Shown here: positions 1-10,769 of the stretch, one piece after another
How the letters are laid out: each line of letters starts with the position of its first letter
How positions within the stretch are numbered: position 1 is the stretch's first letter
Assembly: GCA_029204045.2 (NCBI GenBank)
Contig: CM055068.1
Location: forward strand, 35,727,345 to 35,791,344
Direction: 5' to 3'
DNA length: 64,000 nucleotides
From: Tillandsia leiboldiana
Lineage: Eukaryota > Streptophyta > Magnoliopsida > Poales > Bromeliaceae
Translations under genes and position numbers: made by a program
Notes under the pieces: generated by a model
Database searches by the model: none
Told to the model about the DNA's origin: nothing
The model's input: the letters and a program-made list of their open reading frames with translations, nothing else

Positions 1-2327
1 AGGATTTTAGGAGGCTCGAATCCCGAGGTTCCCCATTTTACGGCGCGGCGCGACGTTGCATTCCTGGGTTCTTCTTCGGCGCAGCGACAGTGTTTTAGCT
101 CCCCTGGGCTACCCCGAGATCATTTTGCTGTGATTCTTGCGCCGGTAGACTCCTAAGAGGTAGGACTTCATCTTTCGTTTTGGTCGCGCTTTCTCGTTTC
201 AAGGTTTTGGCACGGATCCCGAGGCAAACAGTGACCCCATTTTCTGTGTGGACTTCCTTGACAGCAGCGGGGTATTTTGGCCATATCTTTGCGCACGAGC
301 ATCTGACGGAAACGAGCTTATACAACTTTTTCATCTACGGATCGCAAGGAACGCGCTCGTATTTTTATTGGATTTTTGTGAGATTTATTTCGAGGTGAAA
401 TTACTGTTTTCTCAGTGAACAGTGCACAGTTTTTAGCACAGATTTTTGTATGAGTGTACCCCCTTGCCGAATTTTTATCTTGACTTACCGAACTCAGATT
501 TGGGCGTGCAAGGTATCGTTGCGAAGCTATCGACGCGAGGATCGCTGTGATATTTTTCTTGGAATTTCCTGGGCACTTTCTGCAGGTGATAATTTAACAG
601 TTTTGAATCCGAGGTTGTATATGGTTATAAGAGCAATAATTGGGAGCCTAAGTGTAATTAGTGAGCTTTGTATTGTACCAGGATTATTACGGGTGTGCTA
701 AAATTGTGGGAGCAAGGATTTGGAGTTTTGGTATTTTCTTGCTGTACGGATCCGGACAGTTAGCACTTCAGGTGGGTGGTTGTTGTACTCCTCTCCTTTG
801 GTATGCCCACTAGGAACATCAGAGTGTTCCCTCATTTTTGAGGCCCAAAGTATTATTAGTAACCTTGCATGCTCTAGGGAATTAATTGTTGGTTGATTGA
901 TCTTTGATAAATTGTTATTTGATCCATGTGGAAATTGTTGGACTGCATGTTTAGGGTTAAAATAATAGTTGAGGATTATAAAATTGCTAAATATTCTATG
1001 AGACTGTCACTTTAGCTTATGTCACTCTGAACTGATTACTCTTGGAAAATGGACAACATATTGAGACAATGCATGATTAAACGGGTCACTTAAATATTGA
1101 CATCTTTTATTGCTACACTATCTTTTGGGACTTGACTTAGGAGAAACCATGCATTTATTCTTTTCTTCTCCTATTATCGATAGACTTGCGGCATAGTCGC
1201 TCAGGTTCGAGCGTGTGTTGGACAGTGTAGCCAGGTATTGGGGATTTGGGACAGGTTGGGCTTTTGACAGGGTGTTGCGGCGACCACGGATCTTGGGTGG
1301 TTGACCGGGTTGTTACTGTTGCATCAGATTAGGGGTTTTGGGGATCGGGCTTTCTTTAGTGGATGGAGTTTTCCACTTTGATCATAGTCATGATCCAGTC
1401 CTGCTATTATGAGACAGTGGTTACAGAGATGCTTGTTACAGTGATTTCCTTACTCGTGTGGGTCGCTCCCCTCGAGTGCCACTCCGGAGTGTGCGACCGG
1501 ACGGATCGAGGCCGGTCTGTTATTACTTTAGAGCTTGATCGGACGGGCCGAGGCCGATCTGTTACTTACGTTGGGGACATGACCGTATCAGGCAGTAGTC
1601 GGTCAGTATCCCCACAGATGAGATTAGCAGGCAGTGCCAGTGTCCACTGGCGTTAGATTGGGTCATTTTGACAGGCTTCTTGATACTGATGCATACTTTT
1701 CCATACTTATTGGTTTACCATGTAGAGGCATATTAGGGGTAGCACTTCATCAGTTGTCATTCATAGCTTCACCCCCCCCTTTCTCTTCTTCCCCTTTTGC
1801 CTCTGATTACCTGGTGGGCATATTTGAGCTGAGGCTTTACCCACTAGGGGAGGCTACTGCTTATAGTAGTACTTACCCCCCATTGTCTTTTCTTGTTTCT
1901 TTCTTCCCCTTTGTTTTGCAGAGTCCTCTGTGGGAGTTGCTGGGCCGTCAGCAACTGATCGAGGTAAGCGGATTGCAGACTAGATAGAGAGCCACCCGAG
2001 GGTTGTAGCACGTAGCTGGAGCTTTTGGGTACCTGGTCTTCTCAGACAGCTTTTGTTTATTTCTTTTTGGGTCTGGCTTCTGCCAGCTGTTTGTATATTT
2101 AGTGGTGAGCTGGGAGAGACATCTGTATTTTTATTCCACTGTTGTACTCTTTTACTTCCAGCTTCTGTCTGAGATACAGTAGTTTTAGTTTAGCTCTGAT
2201 TATTATGCTCTTTTATTGTTATTTCTTATCTGAGCAGGTTACCGACGCTTCGTGTATGTGGAAAATACCGCATGCACGGCGGATCTGTAGACGGGCCCGG
2301 GTTCTGGTTTACACCCGGGGCGTGACA
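1..2327 (+). mobile_element. Family C gypsy-type LTR, 3' part, plus orientation
   Basis: Non-coding LTR sequence ending in GGGGCGTGACA at 2327. It matches, in inverted orientation, the minus-strand family C LTRs at 42193-45214 and 56599-59671. The start of the LTR lies left of the window. No primer binding site follows 2327; the next bases are the inside of copia X1. This is therefore the 3' end of a complete element or solo LTR inserted into X1. A pyrimidine tract, CAG acceptor, 42-nt mini-exon and GTAAG donor are visible at 1890-1968. Short open frames here have no recognisable domain and are not annotated as genes. Confidence 0.75.
1922..1963 (+). other. Predicted 42-nt mini-exon in LTR C
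   Basis: A long pyrimidine tract ends in TTTTGCAG at 1914-1921. After 42 nt comes GAG then GTAAG, with the donor starting at 1964. The two other family C LTRs keep the same acceptor, donor and 42-nt spacing (42547-42588 and 56954-56995, minus strand) although the exon sequence differs. Splicing is inferred, not shown. Confidence 0.5.
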
Positions 2328-3021
2328 CTTTCAAATTTGAGATAAGCACTAAAATACCTAAGGGTGGCTCTTTGAGCATCTTTCAACTATCCCACCTTAT
2401 ACCAACCAGGAGATTGTTCAAAATATAAGAGTTTTGCATATAAATCTCCAAATGCTTCAACTAAAGATTTTCTCATAAAATACTATCAAGCATCCATAAC
2501 ATGTGGTAGCTTCACACACAAACCGGACGACCGGGGTGGCAGCTCTTTCCAGCATGTGGTGGTAGTTTTCACACTCCTTTCGGATGTAACTCTTTCCACA
2601 TCTTTTACAATTCATTTATTTACCCTTGTAAGAATGCAATCTCTTACGTGAAAGAATTAAATCTCAAATTTTAGTCTATCGGTTGTCTCATGTTTATCAC
2701 AATGAATTCACACAACCGAGATAGATTAAGCATCTAAAGATCACACATGATTTCTAAAATTTGATGCTTATAATATCAAAAACTCCTATAATGAAGTATC
2801 TTCAAGATTATGATTATGGAGTAAAGTTGATAATCCATATAAAATTAAATTGGAGTGATTGAAAGTGAAAACCCTTTTCATTCAATGCACTTGTTCATTA
2901 AAAACCCTTTTGTTCAAAAACAAAATATAAAAACGAAGAGCATTGAAAAACATGTAATGCAAGGATTAAGAAAGATATGAAGGGAAAACCAATCAAAGCA
3001 TTACATACAGTCATAAGCTAT

Positions 3022-4983
3022 TTAGAACTTAAGACAAGGAAAGATATCACCTTTCCGAATCCAAAATCGCTGGATTTTGGGTTGTCTTGATTCGTTGTGG
3101 CCGGGGGTTGTCCGCTTTGACTGTTGGTCCACCTTAGGTCTTTGCCTCGCAATGATCCACTTGTATGATTGATGTTGTGGCTCGGACCTTTGGTGGGTTG
3201 AGTGAACTCCTTTGACTTGATGTGTCTTTTGATTCCGTTGAGTTCGCCCCGTAGATGAAGTTGCCGAAGGACTCTTCTTTCTCTTTTTCGGGCAATTCTT
3301 CACCAAATGTCCTTCAAGTCCACATAAGTGACAAGTTCTTCCTTTCAATTTCATTGTGGAACTTGAAGCATGCACAGTTTGGTCCTTTTTGAATCCCAAA
3401 CCAACCTTGCTTGTTTGACCTAAACCGGACATACACTCAAGTTTCTTGGAATCGGTTGAAATCCTTTGTATGTCGGATTTAAGTTGATGAACTTGTTTGG
3501 TCAATGCTTGGTTGGTGACATGAATCTCCTCAAACTGTTTTTCTAGAAAACCAATCTTGTCCGTATATGATTTAGCGTTTGTCTCCGATTGGTTTAGCTT
3601 TTCTTGGAGGATTTTATTGTTATTCAATAAACGTCCTTGTTCCTCCTCGAGATCATGAAGTTTTATCTTTAAAGCATGATTCTCGTCTTGATTCTCAAGT
3701 CGTTGCTTCCTCAACTTCTTGATATGCTTGGCCATCTTCTTAGATTCCGCAAGAAGTTGTTGATATGCCTCAACGAGTTCTTCCTCGTCCGACTCCCCCT
3801 CACTTGATGACTCTCCGCCGGATGTTGATGTTTCATGCAAAATCAAAGGAATAGAGTCAGTGATTAAAGATGATAAGCAACCATTAGAAGAGGGAATATG
3901 AGAGGCATGAGAGGCAACAACTTTTTCCTCTTTACTTGAGGTCGATTCATTAGAAGAAGAATCGTCCCAAGTTTTTGCTTGCAAAGCCCTCTTTTTATAT
4001 GACTTCGGAGAAGGACAATCCGTTGAAAAATGGCCGTAGCCTTTGCATCGATAGCATTGGATTTCCCCTTCGAAATCATCTTTCTCTTTTTCTTTAGAGG
4101 GTTTTGCAAAGCTTTTGAGATTAGAGGATTTAGAACCCGATGATCCTTTAGATAGTTTCGTGGATGAAGATCCATCGGTTCGATTCTTCCAAAATTTCCG
4201 ACGAAATTTCTTTGTGATCCGCGCCAATTGTTCTTCAAAATCGGCAAAAGATATTTCATCGTCGGAACTCGATTCGCTATCTTCTTCCTTTGTTGATTTG
4301 AATGCAATACCTGTAAGCTTAGAAGAAGACTTGGAAGAAACTTGATTAGTAGGAAAAGTCATTTCATAAGTTTGAAAAGCACCTACTAATTCCTCTACAC
4401 TCATCTCATCCGGATGACTAACGGTTTCAATGGCGGTAACCTTTGCCCTAAACCGTTCCGGAAGAGCCCGAAGTATCTTTCTTACAATTCTCGACTCCGG
4501 GATCTTTTCTCCTAAATTAGCACATGTATTAATTACATCTTGAAGTCTAGTGTAATAATCTGTAAACAATTCATGCTCTTCCATATGAATAGAGTCAAAT
4601 TGACTAGTAAACATCTGGAGCTTTTGAATTTTTACAAGATTAGTACCCTCATGTGTAATTTTGAGAATATCCCAAATTTCCTTCGCGGTTTCACACGCGG
4701 AAATTCGTGTGAACTCAGTCGAGGAAAGAGAATTAAATAAAGCGTTCATACATTTCCCATTGTAAGAAGATCTTTCAAATTCCTCTTTGGACCATCTAGA
4801 GCGAGGTTTTGGGGTAGTAGAATTTCCTACTTCCTCAACAGGATGCACCCAACCGTATTCCACGGATTGCCATACCCGCTCATCAATTGCGATGAGAAAA
4901 GCTCTCATTCGCACTTTCCAATAAGCATAATTAGTCCCATCAAAAAGAGGAGGTCTAAAAATATTACCACTTTCACCCAACAT
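3022..4983 (-). CDS. gag: Gag protein of copia X1 (intact, 653 aa)
   Basis: Structural nucleocapsid protein of a Ty1/copia element; it would form cytoplasmic particles that package the element RNA. The start chosen is the ATG at 4983, because upstream in-frame codons run through the primer site into the LTR. Residues about 1-200 form a copia gag domain of the UBN2 type with FDGTNYAYWKVRMRAFL near the start. Next come an acidic Ser-rich stretch, a CCHC knuckle (CYRCKGYGHFSTDC), a long coiled coil, and a second knuckle (CHLCGLEGHLVKNC). The frame ends at IFPCLKF and stop. In copia Y the matching IFPCL continues into the protease linker, so pol is missing from exactly this point. No frameshift or internal stop is seen, unlike X2 and X3. 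Confidence 0.88.
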   Translation of the reverse strand: MLGESGNIFRPPLFDGTNYAYWKVRMRAFLIAIDERVWQSVEYGWVHPVEEVGNSTTPKPRSRWSKEEFERSSYNGKCMNALFNSLSSTEFTRISACETAKEIWDILKITHEGTNLVKIQKLQMFTSQFDSIHMEEHELFTDYYTRLQDVINTCANLGEKIPESRIVRKILRALPERFRAKVTAIETVSHPDEMSVEELVGAFQTYEMTFPTNQVSSKSSSKLTGIAFKSTKEEDSESSSDDEISFADFEEQLARITKKFRRKFWKNRTDGSSSTKLSKGSSGSKSSNLKSFAKPSKEKEKDDFEGEIQCYRCKGYGHFSTDCPSPKSYKKRALQAKTWDDSSSNESTSSKEEKVVASHASHIPSSNGCLSSLITDSIPLILHETSTSGGESSSEGESDEEELVEAYQQLLAESKKMAKHIKKLRKQRLENQDENHALKIKLHDLEEEQGRLLNNNKILQEKLNQSETNAKSYTDKIGFLEKQFEEIHVTNQALTKQVHQLKSDIQRISTDSKKLECMSGLGQTSKVGLGFKKDQTVHASSSTMKLKGRTCHLCGLEGHLVKNCPKKRKKSPSATSSTGRTQRNQKTHQVKGVHSTHQRSEPQHQSYKWIIARQRPKVDQQSKRTTPGHNESRQPKIQRFWIRKGDIFPCLKF

Positions 4984-5003
4984 GATAGAAAAACCTAAAA
5001 CCC

Positions 5004-5015
5004 GCTCTGATACCA
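5004..5015 (-). other. Primer binding site of X1 (initiator tRNA-Met)
   Basis: Minus strand reads TGGTATCAGAGC, the usual complement of the 3' end of plant initiator tRNA-Met. It lies 2 bases inside the 5' LTR, as in other copia elements, and fixes the LTR boundary at 5018. Confidence 0.9.
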
Positions 5016-5017
5016 AT

Positions 5018-6412
5018 TGTAGGTTTTTTATAGGATCCACAAGGATCTAAATAGGTACTATCAAACAACTAGAGGGGGGGTGAATAGGTGTAATACTTAT
5101 AAAACCAAATCTCAGTGCAAAATAAAAACCAATGCGGAAAATAAAAACAGCACACCGAGATTTACGTGGAAACTCCAATCCAGGAGAAAAACCACGGGAC
5201 CAACACGCAATAACAATCCACTAAGAATAGAAGAATAACAAGGTGATTACCGACTCCACGGACTCAACCCCTCCTTCAGCTTCTTCGGACCTTGCGCTGA
5301 CCGGTTGGATATCCACGCAATAACAATCCCTAAGAAAAGAAGAATAACAAGGTGATTACCGTCTCCACGGATTTAACCCCTCATTCAATTTCTTGGACCT
5401 CGCGCTCCACCGATTTTGCATGCCCACTGCACACGTTCGAATCCACGAACGCCACTCGAATCCACGAGCACACGTTTCGAATCCACGAAACGCCTTTAGC
5501 ACACCGAATCCACGATGCCACGTCGAATCCACGACGCAAACTCAGTCGATAAGAATATTGACTTCGATGGTGATCCTTTGCTTAGATTATCAATGAAGAT
5601 CCATGGGAAAAATCTCTAAGCAAAGATTAGATCAATTCGACAAAAGATAGATCTTGGAAGAACCGTCGAATTGACCTAAAAGAGGCTATTAAGAAGAACA
5701 GTGAAAACCTAGCCTCTAGGGTTGCTCTCAAGTGTTTTATAAATTAATCGGCCGTAGCTCCCACATTTTTGAGAAACCCTAAGTGTCTATTTATAGTTTA
5801 GAAACCTTTGGAAAGAGATAAGAATCAAAAACATACCTTATCTGGAAATTTTCAGGACGGCGATCCGGATCAGATTTATTGCGATCCGGATCGTCGTAAC
5901 GAGATTGACGATTCCAGAAAACCAAGGGTTCGGGATCCGGATTGCAAGGCCCGATCCGGATCGTTCATACAAATCAGAAAACTTAACAATCGGGATCCGG
6001 ATCGGAAATTGCATGGATCCGGATCGAAGTCTTGTATGAAGCAACAACCTTCGGGATCCGGATCGTTGGCTCTGATCCGGATCCTGAACAAGTCCGAACA
6101 CCAGTTTTTGATTATTATGCAATTAAAAGTTCATCCAAGTGTTTCTACACTATAAGAAAGTATTCGGATCACCACAATTATTTAGTTAAACATACCCGAT
6201 CCTCTTGAATACTTTCTTCTTGAGATTGATGTAACTGATCCACAATTCTTCAACTTCAATCTTCAAGACTCTAGACACTGAGTGTCAACTTGAGCTCTTG
6301 TTGAATCTTCTCTAAGTCTTTGATTGCTGATTGACAATTTGATCCCTTTAAGACTCCGACTCAACTCACTGACTTGACTCACGAAATATGCCAATACCAA
6401 AAAGCCGTAACA
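5018..6412 (-). mobile_element. 5' LTR of copia X1 (1395 bp)
   Basis: On the minus strand it begins TGTTACGG and ends CTACA. It holds the GATCCGGATC palindrome cluster (about 5860-6090), a TATAAATAG box near 5790-5800, and five hairpin units with constant loop TGGATT (about 5434-5536). All are shared with the X2 and X3 LTRs. Confidence 0.9.
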
Positions 6413-8264
6413 GGGTAACCAGATCCACCGATGCCAAATAGGCTACACACCCACCCTCTACCAGACTCCTGGCTCGAGCCGCTGAGATGACTGCCGGGAA
6501 GGAGGTGCTCTTACACGCCAGGTACGCATTCTTAGGGAAACTTGGTTCTTGTAGTTGCACCATCCGCTTATCGCAGTCGATAAGCACTTGGTACCTTGAG
6601 AGCCAGTCCATGCCCAAAACAACGTCGTACTCCTTCAAGGGAATCACTACTAAATCCCAAGGGCAAAGCAGCCGCCCTAGCTTAATCGGGCAGGTGGCCA
6701 CCAAACTAGTCGCCTCCAGTGTCCCACCCGCGGTCTGGACCGTCAAACGGCTTTGGAGAGGTGTTTCCTCGAGGTCATGCGAAAACACGTACTCGCGAGA
6801 AATGAACGAGTGTGTTGCTCCAGTATCAAAGAGGGTTCTAGAACGTGAATTTGAAATAGAAGTTATACCTGCGAGTACGTCCTCCGGCGGGTCCGATTCC
6901 TGGCGGGTCATGGAATAAATTCGCCCGCCCGGTTGAGGCTGCCTATCCTCTTCGCGCCGCGTAGCCGGGGGCCTAGAGGTCGACCCCATAGGAGCTTTCC
7001 CCCGCCCCAAAAATTGTGGTGAAGGCGTGGAAGCGGCAGAGGAGGCTGATCCCACGGTAAGGGGGCAGTTGTGGCGGAAGTGCCCCTGCTTGCCGCAACG
7101 GAAGCAATGATCGACTCTCTGGGGGCAATCCAACACCCCATGCGCTCCCCCGCAGATCACACAAAGCCTGTCTCTTGGCCTCGGCTCTCCCGTAGGTGCG
7201 CTCCGTGCTCCCGACTGTGCCCTCCACCGTTTGGGGGGTCGGCTCCCAGCAGATGACCCCCCCCCCCCGTAGCTCTACTGTTGCCGCTTCCTATCTTCAT
7301 GCTGTGCCGGGGCCTCCCTCCTAGCGCGGGTAACGGCGAACCCACGCTCTACGACAGTGGCCCGGTCGACAACCTTCTAGAACGTATGCAAATCAGCGGC
7401 CTGAACCACCTGGAAAATATCACTTCGCAACCTATCCACGAACAGTTGCGCCTTGTGGGGTTCGTCCCTTATAACGAAAGGGACGCAATTTGCCAGGCGC
7501 ACGAATTCGCGCTGATACTCCATAACTGTCTTGCTCCCTTGCTGAATGTGGTTTAGGTCGTCCTCCAGTTTCTTCTTGACGCTATTTGTGAAGAAGGCCC
7601 AAAACAATTCCTGCTTGAACGTCGTCCACAATAGAAGCACGGTGCCCTTGGTGGGATCAGGGCGCACCGTCTTCCACCATAAACGAGCGTTTCCCTCCAA
7701 AAAGTGAACTGCCAGGGGAACGCGCTCGGGGTCCTCGATGAGTAGGTCCTCAAACAACTTTTCCATCGATCCCACCCACTTTTCGACGACCCAGGGATCA
7801 GTCGTCTCCCCCTCGAACGTGGGTGGTTCGAACTTCATGAAATCCGCCAGGTTGGCCCGCACTCGCTCTCGTTCCGCCCGCGTAACCGTCCCTTCCCCAG
7901 CGACGGCGGCGGCCGCGGAGGTGCTCCCGCCGAGAGCCCCCGGCGCCGGCCCCGCGGGCGCTAATGCGGGTGCTGCCGTCGACGCCGTGGTCTGGGTAGA
8001 TGCTAGCCCGGCCGGTGCTGCCGGTAGAGGGGCTGCCCCTACCCCAGCCCCTGTCGCTTGTGGTGCTGCGGCCGGTGCAATTGGTTCCTGTGGAGGGGCG
8101 GGAGCGACCGGTTGCTGCTGCGTCAATTGACGCACACGATCCGTAAGGGTCGCCATCTGCCCCGCCATCTCCCTCAATTGTTGCCGCAGGAGCTGGTTCT
8201 CTGCAGCTGCTGATGTCGTCGCATCTGTCCCTACCTCCTCGGCCGACGCTCTGGTTCGGACCAT
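6413..8264 (-). pseudogene. gag-pro: Gag-protease of gypsy B, broken
   Basis: Start taken at the ATG at 8264 (MVRTRASAEEVG), since family members begin M-A/V-RTR; an in-frame ATG at 8288 is possible. The N-terminal Gln-rich and Ala/Pro-rich segment is followed by the retrotransposon gag core (FEPPTFEGETTDPWVVEKW). A TAG stop at 7377-7379 replaces the Gln codon still present in gypsy A. A frame change in the G-rich run near 7260 follows. Then come a CCHC knuckle (CFRCGKQGHFRHNC), an aspartic protease with LFDTGATHSFIS, and a second protease motif, VVLGMDWLSRY. The C-terminal end is cut by X1. Gag would package RNA and the protease would mature the polyprotein; this copy cannot make a full product. 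Confidence 0.85.
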
Positions 8265-8475
8265 TGTCTGTACAGACACACCAACCAAAGCTTAGCACTC
8301 ACTTCTGCTAGAAGAACCACCGTAAAATCGAGAGAGAAAAGAAAACATTATCTACAAATCCCCTCCCCGATCTCTCACGTCCTAACCCTTAAACCCTGCA
8401 CATTTCATTTACTCGTAGTTAAGTGTGATATCTCGGTGGATGTTGAGCCGTCACTGTTGTGATTAAAGCAAAGGT

Positions 8476-8486
8476 CTCTGATACCA
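8476..8486 (-). other. Primer binding site of gypsy B
   Basis: Minus strand TGGTATCAGAG, complementary to the initiator tRNA-Met 3' end, 8 bases from the LTR end. It shows that 8495-11173 is the 5' LTR. Confidence 0.85.
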
Positions 8487-8607
8487 TCTAAATCTGTCAC
8501 GCCCCGGGGGTTTTATTTTTAGCGGAAACGATACACAAAAGCAAGCGTAAGGTGCGTACATTTTTTTTGTTTAAAACCTCCTTCCCCGGCGCGTGCCCAG
8601 ACCCGCC

Positions 8608-8656
8608 GCATATACAGATTCACTCGAAAATCGGGCAGAGTCTCCTCTGTATATGC
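8608..8656 (-). other. Conserved LTR 3'-end hairpin, family B
   Basis: Arms 8608-8618 and 8646-8656 pair perfectly (GCATATACAGA with TCTGTATATGC). The same hairpin is at 20984-21032 (A), 60716-60766 (D) and 62445-62489 (E). The B arm has CAGA/TCTG where A and E have CAAA/TTTG, a compensatory change. Confidence 0.6.
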
Positions 8657-9134
8657 ACGGCGTCGCGGCTATTACAACAGTCAAACACAAGCAATCATTT
8701 TCCATTTAATCACAACAGTTCGAAGTAGTACGGTGCATGAAGACTAAACAATACCCGTGGCCAGTCAAGTTGAAAGGATAAACTCACCGTTTTGAAAATA
8801 GGCCCACACGGCCTTAGGTTTCAAAAACAGATTGGAAAACGGCATAAATCCACAGGGTTTGGAAAACGGGCCCACCCGACCCTAGACTTTTGAAAACGGT
8901 TTTCGAAGTCCTTTTTCTTTTCTTTTCTAGTTGGTTTGTTTAGAAAACGGCCAAACGGGAACAATAAAGGAAACATTAGTGCATAACCAGAGCGAAAGTA
9001 ATCAACATCCACACGACCCCACAAGGGTATCGAGAACCACACAGTAACCTACAATACCAAATGAAATGCAGAGAAAGTAAAGAAAACAGCATACTAGGGC
9101 TCCCACAGCCCGACTGCTCCCACCTCGGCCTCAC

Positions 9135-9163
9135 CGTCGCCTACCTCTACCCCCTGGAGGTAC
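9135..9163 (-). other. Predicted 29-nt mini-exon in LTR B
   Basis: On the minus strand CTGAC (possible branch point) is followed by CCCACTCTGTGACAG, 29 nt, then GTGAGG. It aligns with the same block in LTRs A, D and E. The predicted upstream donor AAG/GTGAGC is near 10454, which puts the CpG array inside the intron. Confidence 0.5.
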
Positions 9164-9883
9164 CTGTCACAGAGTGGGTAGTCAGCGACACTATCATGAT
9201 AACAATACTAAAGCAGTAAAGTAATACCAAGCCACAAAAGTAAGACTAGCCGGAGCAACCACTCTACTCATAACGGTAACTCGCAACCACCTGTACCACC
9301 TGTGACACCTGTAAACCCGGTAACACCTGTAACACCTGACCTCGTCGGGCACCAATCCCGGCTGGTCGCACACCTGACCTCGTCGGGCACCAATCCCGAT
9401 AGGTCGCACCGCTCACACCTTGGTGCCTCGAACCCCACGCCTACGGGGGCCCCACTACATCCCCTCGTGGGTAACACGGGTCGGAGACCGCCTTTCCGGA
9501 AAAGAGCACCCTTTGCGGTGGCCAGACCGCGGGTGCGCGTGTCGCAACTCGAGCATAAGTAACCAAGATACGGGGTAATATAGTACATCATAGAAACCGT
9601 CAGCGTTAGTACCGATTAACATTTAATAAAAAACCCCTTTCGGAATACTAACACTATACTAAGCCTCGACCGAAAACCCACCTTTTCGCTGTCGCGCTCC
9701 TGACCGATGCTAGGTTCTCCCACGTCTCGGGTGCCCGCCCGGACCTACAAGAACCTGTCATACAGGAGTCAGTAATTCAAGACTCCGCAAGATTAGAGAC
9801 TAAAACACCCGGCGCCCCCCCCTTGCGCACAATTCGTACACGTACGCGCCCGGCCCCGCGCGGCTGGGCGGCGTACTACCTGC

Positions 9884-10366
9884 GTGCGGCGTCGTCCGCA
9901 TGCGGCGTCACCCGCATGCGGCGCTGCCCGCTTGTGGGTGCGCGCGGCGCTGCCCACATGCGGCGCTGCCCGCATGCGGGCGTGTGCAGCGCCGCCCGCA
10001 TGCGGCGCTGCCCGCATGCGGTGCCGCCCGCGTGCGGCGCCGCCCGCATGCGGCGCTGTCCGCATGCGGGGGCATGCGGCGCCGCCCGCACGCGGCGCCG
10101 CCCGCACGCGGCGCCGCCCGCACGCGGCGCCGCCCGCACCCGCATGCGGTGCCGCCCGCATGCGGCGCCGCCCGCACCCGCATGCGGCGCCGCCCGCATG
10201 CGGCGCCGCCCGCATGCGGTGCTGCCCTCATGCGGGGGCATGCGGCGCCGCCCGCATGCGGCGCCACCCGCATGCGGTGCCGCCCGCATGCGGATGCACG
10301 CGGCGCCGCCCTCATGCGGCGCCGCCCGCATGCGGCGCCGCCCGCATGCGTGGCTCCGTGCGTGCC
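9884..10366. repeat. CpG-rich tandem array, 16-bp unit, in LTR B
   Basis: About 30 units of CCCGCATGCGGCGCCG with minor variants, some lengthened by about 10 bases. Each unit holds two palindromes, GCATGC and GGCGCC. Extreme GC and CpG content creates long false open frames in several frames. It lies between the predicted leader donor and acceptor of LTR B. Confidence 0.9.
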
Positions 10367-10659
10367 GGCTCCGGTGACGGTGCCGACTCCCCTCCTCCCT
10401 TTTACCTAAGAGAACCAAGAAAAGCCCAAATCAAGAACCCTAACCTATGCTCACCTTGGTTTCGTCGGCTAGGGTTGATCTAGGGGATGATCGTTCTGTT
10501 CTTGCGTGCCCGGTAACGAAGGGTATGCCGGCGATCTTCCCTCTCCTCACCCGCTCCGCCTTGCTTCTCCACTCGATCGGTTGGGAAACAGTAAGGTTCG
10601 GTTGGGAAACTGAAAGGTTGGGGAAGTGGGTTCTCGTTGCACTTGGGGTTTCGTACGCA

Positions 10660-10769
10660 GGGGAGTTGTGGGGAGTTGTGGGGAGTTGTGGGAAGTTGCG
10701 GGGAGTTGTGGGGAGTTGTGGGGAGTTGTGGGAAGTTGCGGGGAGTTGAGGGGAGTTGTTGGGAGTTGC
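10660..10769. repeat. 10-bp GGGGAGTTGT tandem array in LTR B
   Basis: Eleven 10-bp units of GGGGAGTTGT type. Variants with GGAAGTTGCG recur every fourth unit (units 4 and 8), giving a 40-bp higher-order period. The purine-rich strand is the plus strand, antisense to the element. Confidence 0.88.

Larger units (their letters stand above)
2328..6412 (-). mobile_element. Copia X1: gag-only Sirevirus-like element, 3' end lost
   Basis: Minus-strand element with 5' LTR (5018-6412), primer binding site (5004-5015), gag (3022-4983) and 0.7 kb of 3' untranslated DNA (2328-3021). It is cut at 2327 by the family C LTR, so its polypurine tracts and 3' LTR are outside the window or lost. It has no protease, integrase or RT, like X2 and X3. 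It lies in the gag-protease region of gypsy B. The base after the LTR starts GGGTA (6413-6417), which should be its target duplication, but the partner copy is not visible. Confidence 0.8.

Noticed and set aside
1363..1987. Possible host genes in 1-2345
   Set aside because: The stretch aligns with non-coding LTR C copies elsewhere in the window, and the frames share no conserved protein with them.
2316..8505. Facing GGGGCGTGACA and TGTCACGCCCC ends read as terminal inverted repeats of a DNA transposon (also 60843-62367)
   Set aside because: Each is the 3' end of a separate gypsy LTR on opposite strands. Other LTR ends and primer sites explain them, and no transposase lies between.
9884..10366. 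CRISPR-like array
   Set aside because: Direct tandem repeats without unique spacers, in plant LTR DNA, and no cas genes.
9793..10483. Histidine/alanine/arginine-rich frames over the 16-bp array
   Set aside because: Repeat-generated, present in five frames, no start context or domain.
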